This document shows positions 1 through 11,044 of a stretch of DNA of 64,000 nucleotides, one piece after another. A program made the translations under genes and the position numbers. Source of the DNA: Anadara kagoshimensis (Eukaryota > Mollusca > Bivalvia > Arcoida > Arcidae); the NCBI GenBank assembly GCA_021292105.1, contig CM037861.1, positions 33,820,172 to 33,884,171 on the forward strand, read 5' to 3'. Positions within the stretch are counted from its first letter, which is position 1, and every line of letters begins with the position of its first letter. The notes under the pieces are model-generated. The model was not told the origin of the DNA. It saw only the letters and a list, made by a program, of their open reading frames with translations, and did no database searches.

Positions 1-802
1 CGTATACATGTACACCATATCCTATACCCAATGATACTGTCTGATAACTTTTTTTTAAATTCTATATAAAATTTATTAAAAATTGACAATACTGTAAACA
101 GCTTGTGCTTCACCGTAGACATAAGATCACGATTCTTGGAGAGAGTGAGCCGAGTAATGGTATTCTTTTACGTCAAAATCAAGATTTTTTCCACTAATAT
201 CGAAATGGTGAGTTCAGGAATGATAGGGGAAATAGGATAACGATTCCATAGCTGACCTACCATCATATACCATTTTTTTTTAAATTATAAAATACATTAA
301 AAATGGTATATATTGTGTCAATTAGGTAACTTTTCTGTTAATTGTAATACGTGGAAGTTAACAGTTTGTATCAATAAAAGTTATTGTGTTGAGTACTAAA
401 TAATGTGTCTTTTAAAAAGTTTGTGCTGTAGATTTAGAAATTATGAAAGAAATAAGTTAGTTGCTTGGTTTTTACTAGAAATGGATCATTTTATATACAA
501 AGAGTATTTAACTGAAAGAGAACCAAAAGTCATGAATGGGATAGATAATGTAAACTTGCAGCATTGATTTCGGTGATGAAACTTTGAAATTATAAAATTT
601 GAAATTAAACTGTTTAATAATATTTATTTTATTTGTTAAACTTAAATTATGCAAGTTTATAAAATTATAATATAAATTATAGGGTTGGTTGGTAATCCAT
701 GTTAATGTAATATGTAGATCTACTTACTGCATTTTCTTTTGAATGAAAATAAAAAATTCGGAGGTCCACATACTAAGTTAAAGAACTACTTACATTGATT
801 TT
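1..802. other. AT-rich DNA without a recognisable gene
   Basis: I see no long reading frame, splice-flanked exon or clear repeat in this stretch; only short poly-T and poly-A runs. Confidence 0.6.
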
Positions 803-1786
803 TAGCTCACCTGACCGAAGGTCATATGAGCTTATGAAGTAGCGCAGCATACATGTATGTGTGTGAATGCGTGCGTCTGTGCGTAGTTAATACCTATTTT
901 CGACTTTTACGCTATAACTACCGGACAGATTTCAATTTTAAAAACGTGGTCAGAAATATATATGGGCCGGTGCAATTCAGATTTGTTCATGGCGTTGCCA
1001 TGGCTACCATAACTAGGTCAAGGTGACCTTCCGGTGCAAAAATCCCAAAAAATCTCCTCCGAAAGCAACGATCTGATTTGATATTTGGCTTCTTAAGGGT
1101 CTTAAGCCTATAATTTGTTTATTTCGTGAAAATCGGACAAAAACAGTTTATGCGTTTTTTGCGTTTAAGTGCGAAAAGATCGTAAAATAACTTCAAATTG
1201 TTATAACTTGACTATTTGATCAGAAATTGACATGGGGTTTTCAGTTTTGCCATATGCTTGTAATTCCATGAAAATGGGTTCGAGTTCAGTTATAAAGGTC
1301 ATGGCCTAATTTTTTCCCTTTCTGATGGAAAACTATAAACTTGTTGTACAGGCATGTATATTAGAATTGTGTTTGAATTGATGTAAAAATCCTTTTCTTG
1401 TATAGATTAAGATCATGCATTCAAATGTCAAGGACACAGGTGCGAAAGAATATAGAAATGGTTAATTATCTTGAAAACTATTAACTTTTTGTATAGGCAT
1501 GTATATTAGAATGTTGTAGGTATTGATACAACGAACATTTTGATGTATAGAAAAAGGTCATACGTTCAACGGTCAAGGTTACATATGCAAAACAATATAG
1601 AATATTGTAGGTATTGGCCTAATAATAATCTTGATATATTAACAAAGGTCAATTTTACTATTTTAGCCTCAAATCGTTACTTCAAGAAATATTTTGACAT
1701 TTGGGTTTCAGTATTTATGTTTTCTTGAAATGTTTATGCTAGCCATTTTTATCAGGTGGGCATATCAAGCCCATTGGGCCTCTTGT
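803..1786 (+). mobile_element. Helentron-like non-autonomous element, copy 1 (degenerate)
   Basis: The element begins with the TAGCTCACCTGACC hairpin and ends with an imperfect AGCCCATTGGGCC hairpin followed by TCTTGT. An ATCAGGTGGGC segment near the 3' end is an inverted match to the 5' GCTCACCTGA. Only two or three decayed core units are left (around 1410-1700). It is the shortest and most diverged of five related copies, so probably the oldest. Confidence 0.75.
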
Positions 1787-2917
1787 TACATTGAAAAATT
1801 GTTTAACTTAAGAACCCCAAATGGCGAGATAAAGCTAAATTTTGGAAGCATCTGTTTATGAAATAACTTGCCCCTTCTCTTTAAAATGCCTTAGAACTTA
1901 AATGATTGAATAAAAAAAGTAAATAATTGTGTATCTTATTGACTTTTACTTAGGTATTTGATATTTAGAATCCATTATTAAACCATAAACATGCACTGAG
2001 TAAATAAATCCATCCACCCAAAATATGTGAATTATCTCCCCCTATACATGTATTTGTGCTAGCAAAATCTCTGTGTTTGTTGTCGTTATTTATTTTTACG
2101 TTCTTGCTAGTCAACTAAATGTGTAAATATAACATGTGATGCGTCTATAAAAATAATTCAAATTTTCAAAAATGTAATTGTGATATATTATAGGGTAATG
2201 GGGTATGTACTTTTATAGCAGTGATGATTATAATATTTAATAAATACCTTTTTGGGTATTTACGCGTTTAAGATTTATGCAAAATGGTTACCATGGTAAC
2301 AAAAACTCAAAATGCTATTTCTTAAACATCACTTGTTTTTGGAAAAATCAAATATTTGGACATGCAGTAATTCTAATTCAGAAGAATATTATCAGTAATT
2401 TTATAAATCTGACATGCTACATGTATTTCGTACACAACTTTGCTATTTACACATGAATTCATGTCAGTAAAGTGGTCATACTATGCACGGTTGCCATGGA
2501 AACGTACGATGTATTTTTGACCAAAACAATATGGATTTAGATTCCCCATTTCTCAGACTATATATCTACCTATTTTGAAGATTTTTCGAGATTGGGCCAT
2601 TTTTGCCCCTTCGTGAACCTACTCCTTTAAAGGGCCTATCTTGCTGCATCTTGGTGTGCTTTTGTTAAGATTATTTTGCAATCATTCAGCATATATTTGA
2701 AAGTAAAATTAAAAACACCTAGTGTAATGCACAGATATTTTATTGAAATTAATGCTGTGAGATTGTTTAAACTCAACACCTTCAGCCTATTCACTTTATT
2801 TGTATTAATTAACTTATTTAGCAACTTTCACCTTGATACATTGAGTGCAAATTTAAATCCTTAAAAAAATATGATAAAAGTTCTCAAGCTGATCCAACAG
2901 ATTGATGGTAAATTAAG
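1787..2917. other. AT-rich intergenic DNA
   Basis: No supported gene. The small overlapping frames near 2636-2864 lie on opposite strands, have no splice context and resemble no family I know. Confidence 0.5.
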
Positions 2918-4224
2918 GGTGTATTCCTGTTAGTCCAACATTTGAGATTTCATAATTCCTGATAGTCCAACATTGTTTATATATACATTTAAGATCCATG
3001 TTTATCTAGGGAATTATACTTTATTTCAGAATTTTACAAGCTTTATTTTTTTGTACCTATATTTTCTTCAAAATTTACTGAATATAATTTATTTAAAATT
3101 TAGTTATATATGTTCACTATCTTCAAGTGATTTTTCAATTAAATAATTTCCTAAAAAAAAATCACAATTTATTTCAAATTTTCGCAATTTATTTTAAATT
3201 TACACAATTTATTTTAAATTTACACAATTTATTTTAAATGTACACAATTTAATGAAAATTTACACAATTTATTTAAAAATTAAACAATTTATTTAAAAAT
3301 TAAACAATTTATTTAAAAATTAAACAATTTAATGAAAATTTAAACAATTTAATGAAAATTTAAACAATTTATTTAAAAATCAAATAATTTAAAATTTACA
3401 CAATTTATTTAAAATGTACACAATATTTTAAATTTTTTTACAATTTATAAATTATGATATATTTTAAATTTATAATTTATCTAATTTCCTAAGAAAATCC
3501 ACAATTTATCTAAAATTTACACAATCTATTTAAAATTTACACAATATTTTTAAATTTTATTAAATTAAATTTTTTACTAATATATATAATGTACTTAATA
3601 TCTGAAATTTGTTTAGTAAGTTTAAACAATTAAAACAAACTGATTGTTTCTGTGAACATGGGATGATTAATCTTGTATTAATCATATCTTACTTTTTAAT
3701 GTTTTATTTCATATTTCAATGTGCATTTTACATTAAATAGTGTAAGTAGGAAAGTTATATTTTCAAAACAGTTGCTATTTATTATATCTGATTTTTCAAG
3801 TCTTTTTAAAAAGACTTATCTCTTAATTGATATAAAAAATTAATGAAATTATTAATTAATATTGATACAAAATACATGTACATTTTCTGTATTCTAATAT
3901 ATTTTTCATACATGAATATATAAATTCATGCAAGGCGCATCTGTAGGAATGTTTGATTATTATTTTTTTGTGCTTTTGATATATTTTGTAATTCCCATAT
4001 CATCATGTGTGTGTGTCTGAAAATTTGATAAATATTTGATAAAAAATGTTTTACTATTGAAGTAAAATATATCTGTATGAGTTATTTTTAGTGAAACAGA
4101 CTATAGCCCAAGCTGATGAAATTACCTATTGTTCTCTCTGTCCCACACATTCCTGATAGTCCAACAAGAAATTTACAGATTTCTTATATTAAAACAATAG
4201 ATGTTGGACTAACAGGAATAAACC
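2918..4224. mobile_element. TIR element with 8-bp target duplication
   Basis: The left end 2918-2941 and right end 4201-4224 are 24-bp inverted repeats with one mismatch; the inner 20 bp (TATTCCTGTTAGTCCAACAT) match exactly. AAATTAAG flanks both sides (2910-2917 and 4225-4232), a good 8-bp target duplication. A further TCCTGATAGTCCAACA copy lies just inside each end. No transposase is visible and the interior is AT-rich satellite. An 8-bp duplication fits hAT, P or Merlin; the GG terminus makes Merlin possible, but the superfamily is unresolved. Confidence 0.75.
3165..3560. repeat. About 20-bp AT-rich minisatellite inside the TIR element
   Basis: Degenerate tandem units of the type ACACAATTTATTTTAAATTT follow each other with a period near 20 bp. 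The array makes up much of the body of the surrounding TIR element. Confidence 0.7.
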
Positions 4225-4596
4225 AAATTAAGTCGACACCTAATTTTCCAAATTGTGATTTGTGTTAAAGTTTGTATTGGCTAATTTTTTTAAACAATTT
4301 TTTACAATAATTCATTATATTTAACAGTAAATGTAAGAATTTGCCTGGTTTTCAGTTTCAGTTAATTTTACAAACAATATTAATTAATAAATCATAAAAA
4401 AATTGATTAATTTTTTCAGGTTTTTAGTTGACTCAGGTTTCTGTTTTACACATTTTCCACTGTACTTCAGTTTTATGAAACCTTACTTATTTTTTTTTTA
4501 AATTGGATTTTATTGAAGCCTAGAAGTGTGTTGAGTTTATTTTTTCTGGTACTTCAGGGCCTCCAAAGATTTCATTTTGTTATCATTTATTAGTTA

Positions 4597-4700
4597 CATC
4601 ATGATCAACAAATTTTACACCATGGTCACCAAATTTTACATCATGATGATCAAATTTTACATCATGATTATCAAATTTTACATCATGATCATCAAGTTTA
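4597..4700. repeat. 21-bp tandem repeat
   Basis: About five units built on AAATTTTACATCATGATGATC. It is non-coding and lies in an otherwise featureless stretch (4233-5200). Confidence 0.65.
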
Positions 4701-5212
4701 TTATATAAGTGCAAATGTTATTTAGGGGATAAGTATTTCTCCTAAAATTGGACAAGAATCCCTACATTTTAAAAGGATATGATTTTTCTGTTGAGACAAG
4801 CTATATGGGCTATAATGTCACAATGTGACTTTGATTGTGGTGTCAGCAATTTGGATTGTGACATCATTGGTTCAATAGGTAAATAATGTACTTTTTTGGA
4901 TTGTTTTTGGCAAGCCTCTGTCTGGAAAATAAAAACTCTCGTCTCTTAGGTTGAGATTTCCATGCTTAACATTTAAAAAGAATTACAGGGAAAAAACTGC
5001 ATGCCAATATTTTATGTTTGTTTGTAAAAGAAGGAAAGGGAATGACATAAGGGGGAGAAGTTCATAGATGTATATTTTATTGGTAAATTCCTATAATTTT
5101 AGTGTAAATGCCTATAATTTCCTATAAAACTCCTATAATGTTGACCCCATATTCCTCTTTTTCCTACATTTTTGGAACCAAAACTGGTAGGAACCCTGCA
5201 TGTATATCGGTA

Positions 5213-5277
5213 CTACCTGCCCATAAAGGCCACTTTTACTGGTTCCCTTGGATGGCTTTAATAGACAGGTTGGACTG
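5213..5277 (-). mobile_element. Fragment of a CAGTC-ended MITE
   Basis: The segment ends with GACAGGTTGGACTG and contains CCCATAAAGGCCAC. Read on the minus strand this matches the CAGTCAAACCTGTCTATAAA end seen at 57208 and, less closely, the element at 51842-52019. Confidence 0.4.
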
Positions 5278-5337
5278 TAGATGTAAATATATTTGAAGTG
5301 CAGTATCTAAAATTAGAAGGTTGTAAAATAATATTGT

Positions 5338-5637
5338 GGAAGCGCGTGGCCTAGTGGTTAAGGTGTTGGACTCATGATTCGAAGGTCGTGGGTTCGATCC
5401 CTGGACCGGGCAATGTGTTGTGTCCTTGAGCAAGACACTTAATTTCACGTTGTTCCAGTTCACTCAGCTGAAAAATAAATGAGTACCAGCAAAATGCTGG
5501 GGGTTAACCCTGCGATGGACCGGCGTCCCATTCAGGGGAGAGTCTTGTACTCTCAGTCGCTTAACGCCACAGAAACCGGGATTAGCTCCGGCCTGATGGG
5601 CCTAATGGCTCAGGACAGACTTTAACTTTTAACTTTT
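5338..5637 (+). mobile_element. tRNA-derived SINE with Meta-SINE-like middle domain, copy 1
   Basis: The head carries a Pol III A box (TGGCCTAGTGG) and a B box (GGTTCGATCCC) at tRNA-like spacing. The middle contains TGTGTCCTTGAGCAAGACAC and GACCGGCGTCCCATTCAGGG, as I know from the widespread metazoan Meta-SINE domain. The tail is TTTAACTTTTAACTTTT. A near-identical copy lies inverted at 42225-42505, which fixes the element's ends. Confidence 0.85.
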
Positions 5638-5639
5638 CA

Positions 5640-6022
5640 AATAATATTAAGATTCCTCATTTTCCTGAATCCCTCCATAAATTCCAGTTTAGCAGGGACC
5701 AAACTTATTTTTATTTTTCGTTGGTTTTTGTAAATATTTTTTCATCAGGGTATACATACTTGATGGTTTTTCAAGGTTGTAGGAGTAAATTAACATTGTG
5801 CCATATTTGCCAATACAGTAAAAACCTCACTGTAATGTCTCTTGACAACTTTGCCACCTCGTTTATCACCACAGTATTTTAAAGTCCCAAAATCCGTTTT
5901 TTTTTTCCTTTATATGCCTCCTTCAATTTATCACCAAACCCCTTTATAAAGTCAAAATTTGACTGGACAAATAGAAGCAATGAATCAAGGTCTAACTATG
6001 ATTTGATAACTCAACCTTGTTT
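5640..6022. other. AT-rich intergenic DNA
   Basis: No gene or clear repeat recognised. Confidence 0.5.
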
Positions 6023-6368
6023 TAACCACTACTGTAGACCAGCTAGTAATGTGTTCGCTCTGTATGTAGAGGGTTGTAGGTTCGAATCCTGACCCGGTCA
6101 GATCAAGACTTGAAAAAAGGTAGTGACTGTCAAGCACTCTGCATTTAGAAATGAACATCAGTGGGTCTTTCGGAAGAGACCTTAAAAACTGATGCTCTGT
6201 GTCACAGCAGTCGTGGCACATAAAAAAACTCCCCCTACACTCTTCCCTGAGTGAACTGCAAAGGTTACAATTTCTGCCACTTCACCTAAAATTGGTGATG
6301 TCTTGATATAAAGCGAAATATTCTTGACTGGGAGGTAAAACCCCATTAATCATTCAATCAATCAATCA
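6023..6368 (+). mobile_element. tRNA-derived SINE, family B
   Basis: A tRNA-like head with B box GGTTCGAATCC (about 6080) is followed by a body shared with copies at 26422, 37430, 52203, 60925 and 61725. The 3' tail reads GATATAAAGCGAAATATTCTTG and onward to TAAAACCCC, then ends in an AATCAATCAATC repeat. Confidence 0.75.
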
Positions 6369-6681
6369 TCATTGTTTTATCAAATACCAAGGTAACTTGC
6401 AGTTGGAATCAAAACACTATCTTGATGTTAACTCCTGTATAAACTGGAGTCCAAATCAAGGTCACATGTACTTGCAGGTATTGGAATTTGGTAAAATTGT
6501 AAGTTTTGTAAATGCATTAATTGTAAATTTGATAGTCACCCCAACTGATTTTGTATTAATTGTTATTTTTATTGCACACATGTAGCTAACTAAACAGGGA
6601 GTGATTTCCCTTTCAGAGCACCCAGTCTCACTTCCCTGGTGAAAGTTCATGTATATCTTAATTTGCTAGTTATCAAATTTT

Positions 6682-8988
6682 TAGTTCACCTGAGCCGAAA
6701 GGCTCAGATGAGCTATTGCTATCTATCACCGTCCGTCCGTCGTGCATAAACTTTACATTTTAATCTTCTCCTCCAAAACTACTGAGCCAAATTTGATGAA
6801 ACTTGGTGATTATCATGCCTGGGTAACAGGCTTTCAAAATTGTGTTCGGGGTTTGACCACGCCCAACAATATGGCTGCCGTTACTATAAATAGCTAAAAG
6901 ACAAAAAATCTTCTTCTCTGAAACCAAAAGGTGCAGGCATACCTAGATACATTAAAATTGAGTTTTTCATGAAAATTGGACGAAAATTAGGTTACGCGTT
7001 TTTTGCGTAAAATTATGTAATTTTTAAAATGAGACATTTATTGTTATAACTTCATAATTGCTGAAGATAATTGTATAGAGTTTTCACTATTGATCTTGTC
7101 TTGCGATTTTCTTCCGATTGATGTCAAGGTCAAAGGTTAAGGTTATGTCCCAGTTTTTGACCTTTGATAAAAAATGCTATTTTTTAAACATTTTAGATGA
7201 TAATGTATGGGATTTTCAGTTAATTGTAGGTATTGACATGACAATCATTTTGATACATAGATTAAGGTCATGAGTTCAAAGGTCAAGGTCAAGCATGCAC
7301 AACTATTTCCGTTATAGTTGATTATCTGCAAAACTATTAACTTTTTGTATAGGCATATTTATTAGAATATTGTAGGTAATGGCACAATGGTCATTTTGAT
7401 ATATTAATAAAGGTCATGGGTTCAAAGGTCAAGGTCACAGATGCAAAACAATACAGAAATGGTTAATTATCTCGAAAACTATAAACTTTTTGTATAGACA
7501 TGTTTATTACAATATTGTAGGTATTGATTTAATGATCATTTTGATATGTAGGTTAAGGTCATGGGTTCAAAGGTCAAGGTCACAGATGCAAATCAATATA
7601 TAAATGGTTAATTATCTCGAAAACTTTTAACTTATTGTATAGACATGTATATTTAAATATTGTAGGTTTTGATTTAACGATCATTTTGATATATAGATTA
7701 ATGTCATGGGTTCAAAGGTCAAGGTCACAGATGCGAAAGAATACTGAAATGGTTTATTATCGAAAAAACCATAAGCTTTTTGTATAGACATGTATATTAC
7801 AATATTGTAGGAATTGATTTAACGATCATTTTTATATATAGATTAAGGTCATGGGTTCAAAGGTCAAGGTCACAGATGCGAAAGTGTACCAAAATGGTTA
7901 ATTATCTCGAAAACTATAAACTTTTTGTATAGACATGTATATTACAATATTGAAAGAATTGATTTAACGATCATTTTGATATATAGATAAAGGTCATGGG
8001 TTCAAAAGTCAAGGTCACAGATGCGACAAAATACCGAAATGGTTAATTATCTAGAAAACTATTAACTTTTTGTATAAACATGTATATTACAATATTGTAG
8101 GAATTGATTTAACGATCATTTTGATATGTAGATTAAGGTCATGGGTTCAAAGGTCAAGGTCACATATGCAAATCAATACATAAATGGTTAATTATCTCGA
8201 AAACTTGTAACTTTTTGTATAGACATGTATATTACAATATTGTAAGAATTGATATAACGATCATTTTGATATATAGATTAAGGTCATGGGTTCAAAGGTC
8301 AAGGTCACAGATGCGAAGGTGTACCAAAACGGTTAATTATCTCGAAAACTTTTAACTTATTGTATAGACATGTATATTTAAATATTGTAGGTTTTGATTT
8401 AACGATCATTTTGATATATAGATTAATGTCATGGGTTCAAAGGTCAAGGTCACAGATGCGAAAGAATACTGAAATGGTTAATTATCGAAAAAACCATAAG
8501 CTTTTTGTATAGACATGTATATTACAATATTGTAGGAATTGATTTAACGATCATTTTGATATATAGATTAAGGTCATGGGTTCAAAGGTCAAGGTCACAG
8601 ATGGGAAAGGATACTGAAATGGTTAATTATCTCGAAAAAATATTAACTTTTTGTATAGGCATGTATATTCGAATATTGTAGGTAATGGCCTAACAATCAT
8701 TTTGATATATAGATGAAGGTCATAGTTTCATACTTTTGATTTTACTTTTTTAGCTGTTTATAAATAATGTATTGTAGCTAGTATATATATATATATTAAT
8801 ATATTATACATATATTATATGTAGCAATCTTGGGACAAGGTATGATTAATTTGCAAAAATCCTTGCATTTAATTCTGCCTTACTGCTGAAATTAGGAGTT
8901 CTCTTTAATAAATGTTATTGACCATTGAACCTCTGCATGAGATATGTACTTAGCCTCAGGTGAGCGTTAAGGCCCATGGGCCTCTTGT
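6682..8988 (+). mobile_element. Helentron-like non-autonomous element, copy 2
   Basis: The 5' hairpin is CACCTGAGCC-GAAA-GGCTCAGATG; the 3' end is TCAGGTGAGCG followed by the GGCCCATGGGCC hairpin and TCTTGT. Between them are about ten core units of roughly 145 bp (7265 to 8716), each with the conserved GGTTCAAAGGTCAAGGTCA motif. The ends meet host T residues on both sides, as Helentrons insert between two Ts. There is no coding capacity. Confidence 0.85.
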
Positions 8989-8999
8989 TTACTTTGGTT

Positions 9000-9090
9000 T
9001 TGGATTGTGATTTGGATCATATTCACTTTATTTGCTTTTGGATTGTGATTTGGATCATATTCACTTTATTTTTGGATTGTGATTCTATAA
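9000..9090. repeat. Short tandem repeat
   Basis: About two and a half units carrying TTTTGGATTGTGATTTGGAT and then CATATTCACTTTATTT. The DNA from here to 9750 shows no gene. Confidence 0.6.
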
Positions 9091-9754
9091 TTTAAAGCAC
9101 TGGCAAGCCTGTTATAGGGCCATCTCTATATAAATCCCACCTTTTCATTATGACCAGATATTTAAGACCCCTTTGCTTCATTTTCCTACAAAGAGAACTT
9201 TTATATAAAGACCACCTGTACATTAAGACCAGTGTTTTTTAGTCCCCTTGCTTCATATTTCTACAAAAAAAACAATATAGTTCCCACCTTTCCATTATGA
9301 CCATTTTTTTAGGTCAATTTGCTTCTTATTCCAACCAAAACGAATCCCTCTGTCTTTAAAGTCCATATTTCCTAGGTGCCATGGCTGGTCGTTATGCACA
9401 TGTTTTACTGTATATATATATTTTGGTTTTTTTTTAGATTTTATATATGGTACATAATGACTTATATATATTCACAGGCTTAATGTTTCAATTATTTCAT
9501 ATCGGTACTTTATTTTTTTTTCAAATTTTAATTATATCTTACATTGCATATTATTTAATTTACTCGTATCTGTAGTTAAAAGTATTTTGTGGTTTGAAAA
9601 ACTGTGGTTTACTTCTGTTTAAAACCAATAGATTTGACATGAGACAGCATTAATGTTTATGTTCCTTACTATATTTTTTTATATATAACAAAAGTGCTAT
9701 GTGTGTTGATTTTTTAATCATACATGCAAGTTATATTATAAATATCATGTGTGC

Positions 9755-10363
9755 CTTCCACCAAAACTGAATAAATGTCCCACCAAAACTGGATATGCGT
9801 TCCAACATAACTGAATAAATGTTCCACCAAAACTGAATAAATGTTCCACCAAGACTGGATAAGTGTTCCACCAAAAATGGATATGTGTTCCACCAAAACT
9901 GAATAAAAGTTCCACTAAAAGTGAATAAATGTTCCACCAAAACTGAATAAATGTTCCACCAAAACTGAATAAATGTTCCACCAAAACTGAATAAATGTTC
10001 CACCAAGACTGGATAAGTGTTCCACCAAAAAATGGATAAGTGTTCCAACCAAAACTGAATAAATCTTCCAACTATTAATCAATAAATCTTCCACCAAAAC
10101 TGGATAATCGTTCCACTCAAACTTAATAAACGTTCTACTAAAACTAAATAAATCTTCTACCAAAACTGAATAAATGTTCCAGCTAAAAATGGATAAATGT
10201 TCCACAAAAAGTGAATAAATGTTCCACTAAAAGTGAATAAATCTTCCACCAAGACTGAATAAATGTACCACCTAAATTGAATAAATGTTCCAACTATAAA
10301 TGACTAAATTTTCCACCAAAACTGAATAAATGTTCCACCAAAACTGAATGTGTTCCACTAAAC
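9755..10363. repeat. 22-bp minisatellite, about 27 units
   Basis: The unit is GTTCCACCAAAACTGAATAA plus AT. It is repeated almost head to tail for about 600 bp with point changes. Because 22 is not a multiple of three, open frames of Phe/Trp/Gly-rich pseudo-protein appear on the minus strand in all three frames; these are by-products of the repeat. Confidence 0.9.
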
Positions 10364-10499
10364 TATTTGAAGTGTATTTCAGACACGGTATATACACATC
10401 AGTGTTGGAGGGTTTTCCTTTAACAATATCAATCAAACTGTTAATAATCAAAGTTATTTAGAATTTATCCCTTTAAACTTTATATGTAAAGTTCATGTA

Positions 10500-10640
10500 T
10501 AATTTATCTCCCTTTATATGTACAGTTTATATAGTTTATCTCCCTTTATATGTGCAGTATCTCTCTTTATATGTAGTTTATCCCTTTATATGTACAGTTT
10601 ATATATAGTTTATCTCCCTTTATATGTTCAGTTAATTAAC
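10500..10640. repeat. Tandem repeat of about 22-30 bp
   Basis: Irregular units of TTTATCTCCCTTTATATGTA followed by CAG are repeated about five times. Confidence 0.65.
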
Positions 10641-10795
10641 CTTAATTTATCTCTCTTCATTTTGGCTTCTGTTCCTATACATAGCAATAACATGAAAAAC
10701 CAATGTAGATTTGGTTTCCAACCACTTTGGTTCCAGTTGCAATTGTAAAAAGGAGGAGGAATGCCATTTGCTTGTTATTTATCAAAAATGTAAAT

Positions 10796-10837
10796 TAGCT
10801 GCCAGTTGAGCATCACAGGCCCTATTGGGCCTCTTGT
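10796..10837 (+). mobile_element. Orphan Helentron-like 3' end
   Basis: The sequence CAGGCCCTATTGGGCCTCTTGT matches the 3' terminal hairpin of the five complete copies. No matching 5' end or core array was found upstream, so this is a truncated or very decayed copy. Confidence 0.5.
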
Positions 10838-11044
10838 TGTAATTGCCTTTATTGTGGAATAACCTTTTTTTTAAATATCTTATTTTGTTTTCTTAAATGC
10901 TAAAATGCCTTGAAAATTCGAGTCAAATTATCAAAATATTTTAATGTCGACTAGTTAAGTCACATCACATTTTAAAATATTAAAATTTATTAGACAAGTT
11001 GCAATGTATTTAGGGAAATATACAGTAGGATTTTCTTATATTTT

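Noticed and set aside
5338-5410. Functional tRNA gene
   Set aside because: A and B boxes are present, but the sequence continues into a SINE body and has an inverted full-length copy elsewhere; it cannot fold as a complete tRNA.
9714-10205. Several overlapping 60-108-residue minus-strand frames rich in Phe, Trp, Gly
   Set aside because: They are the same 22-bp minisatellite read in three frames; no gene context.
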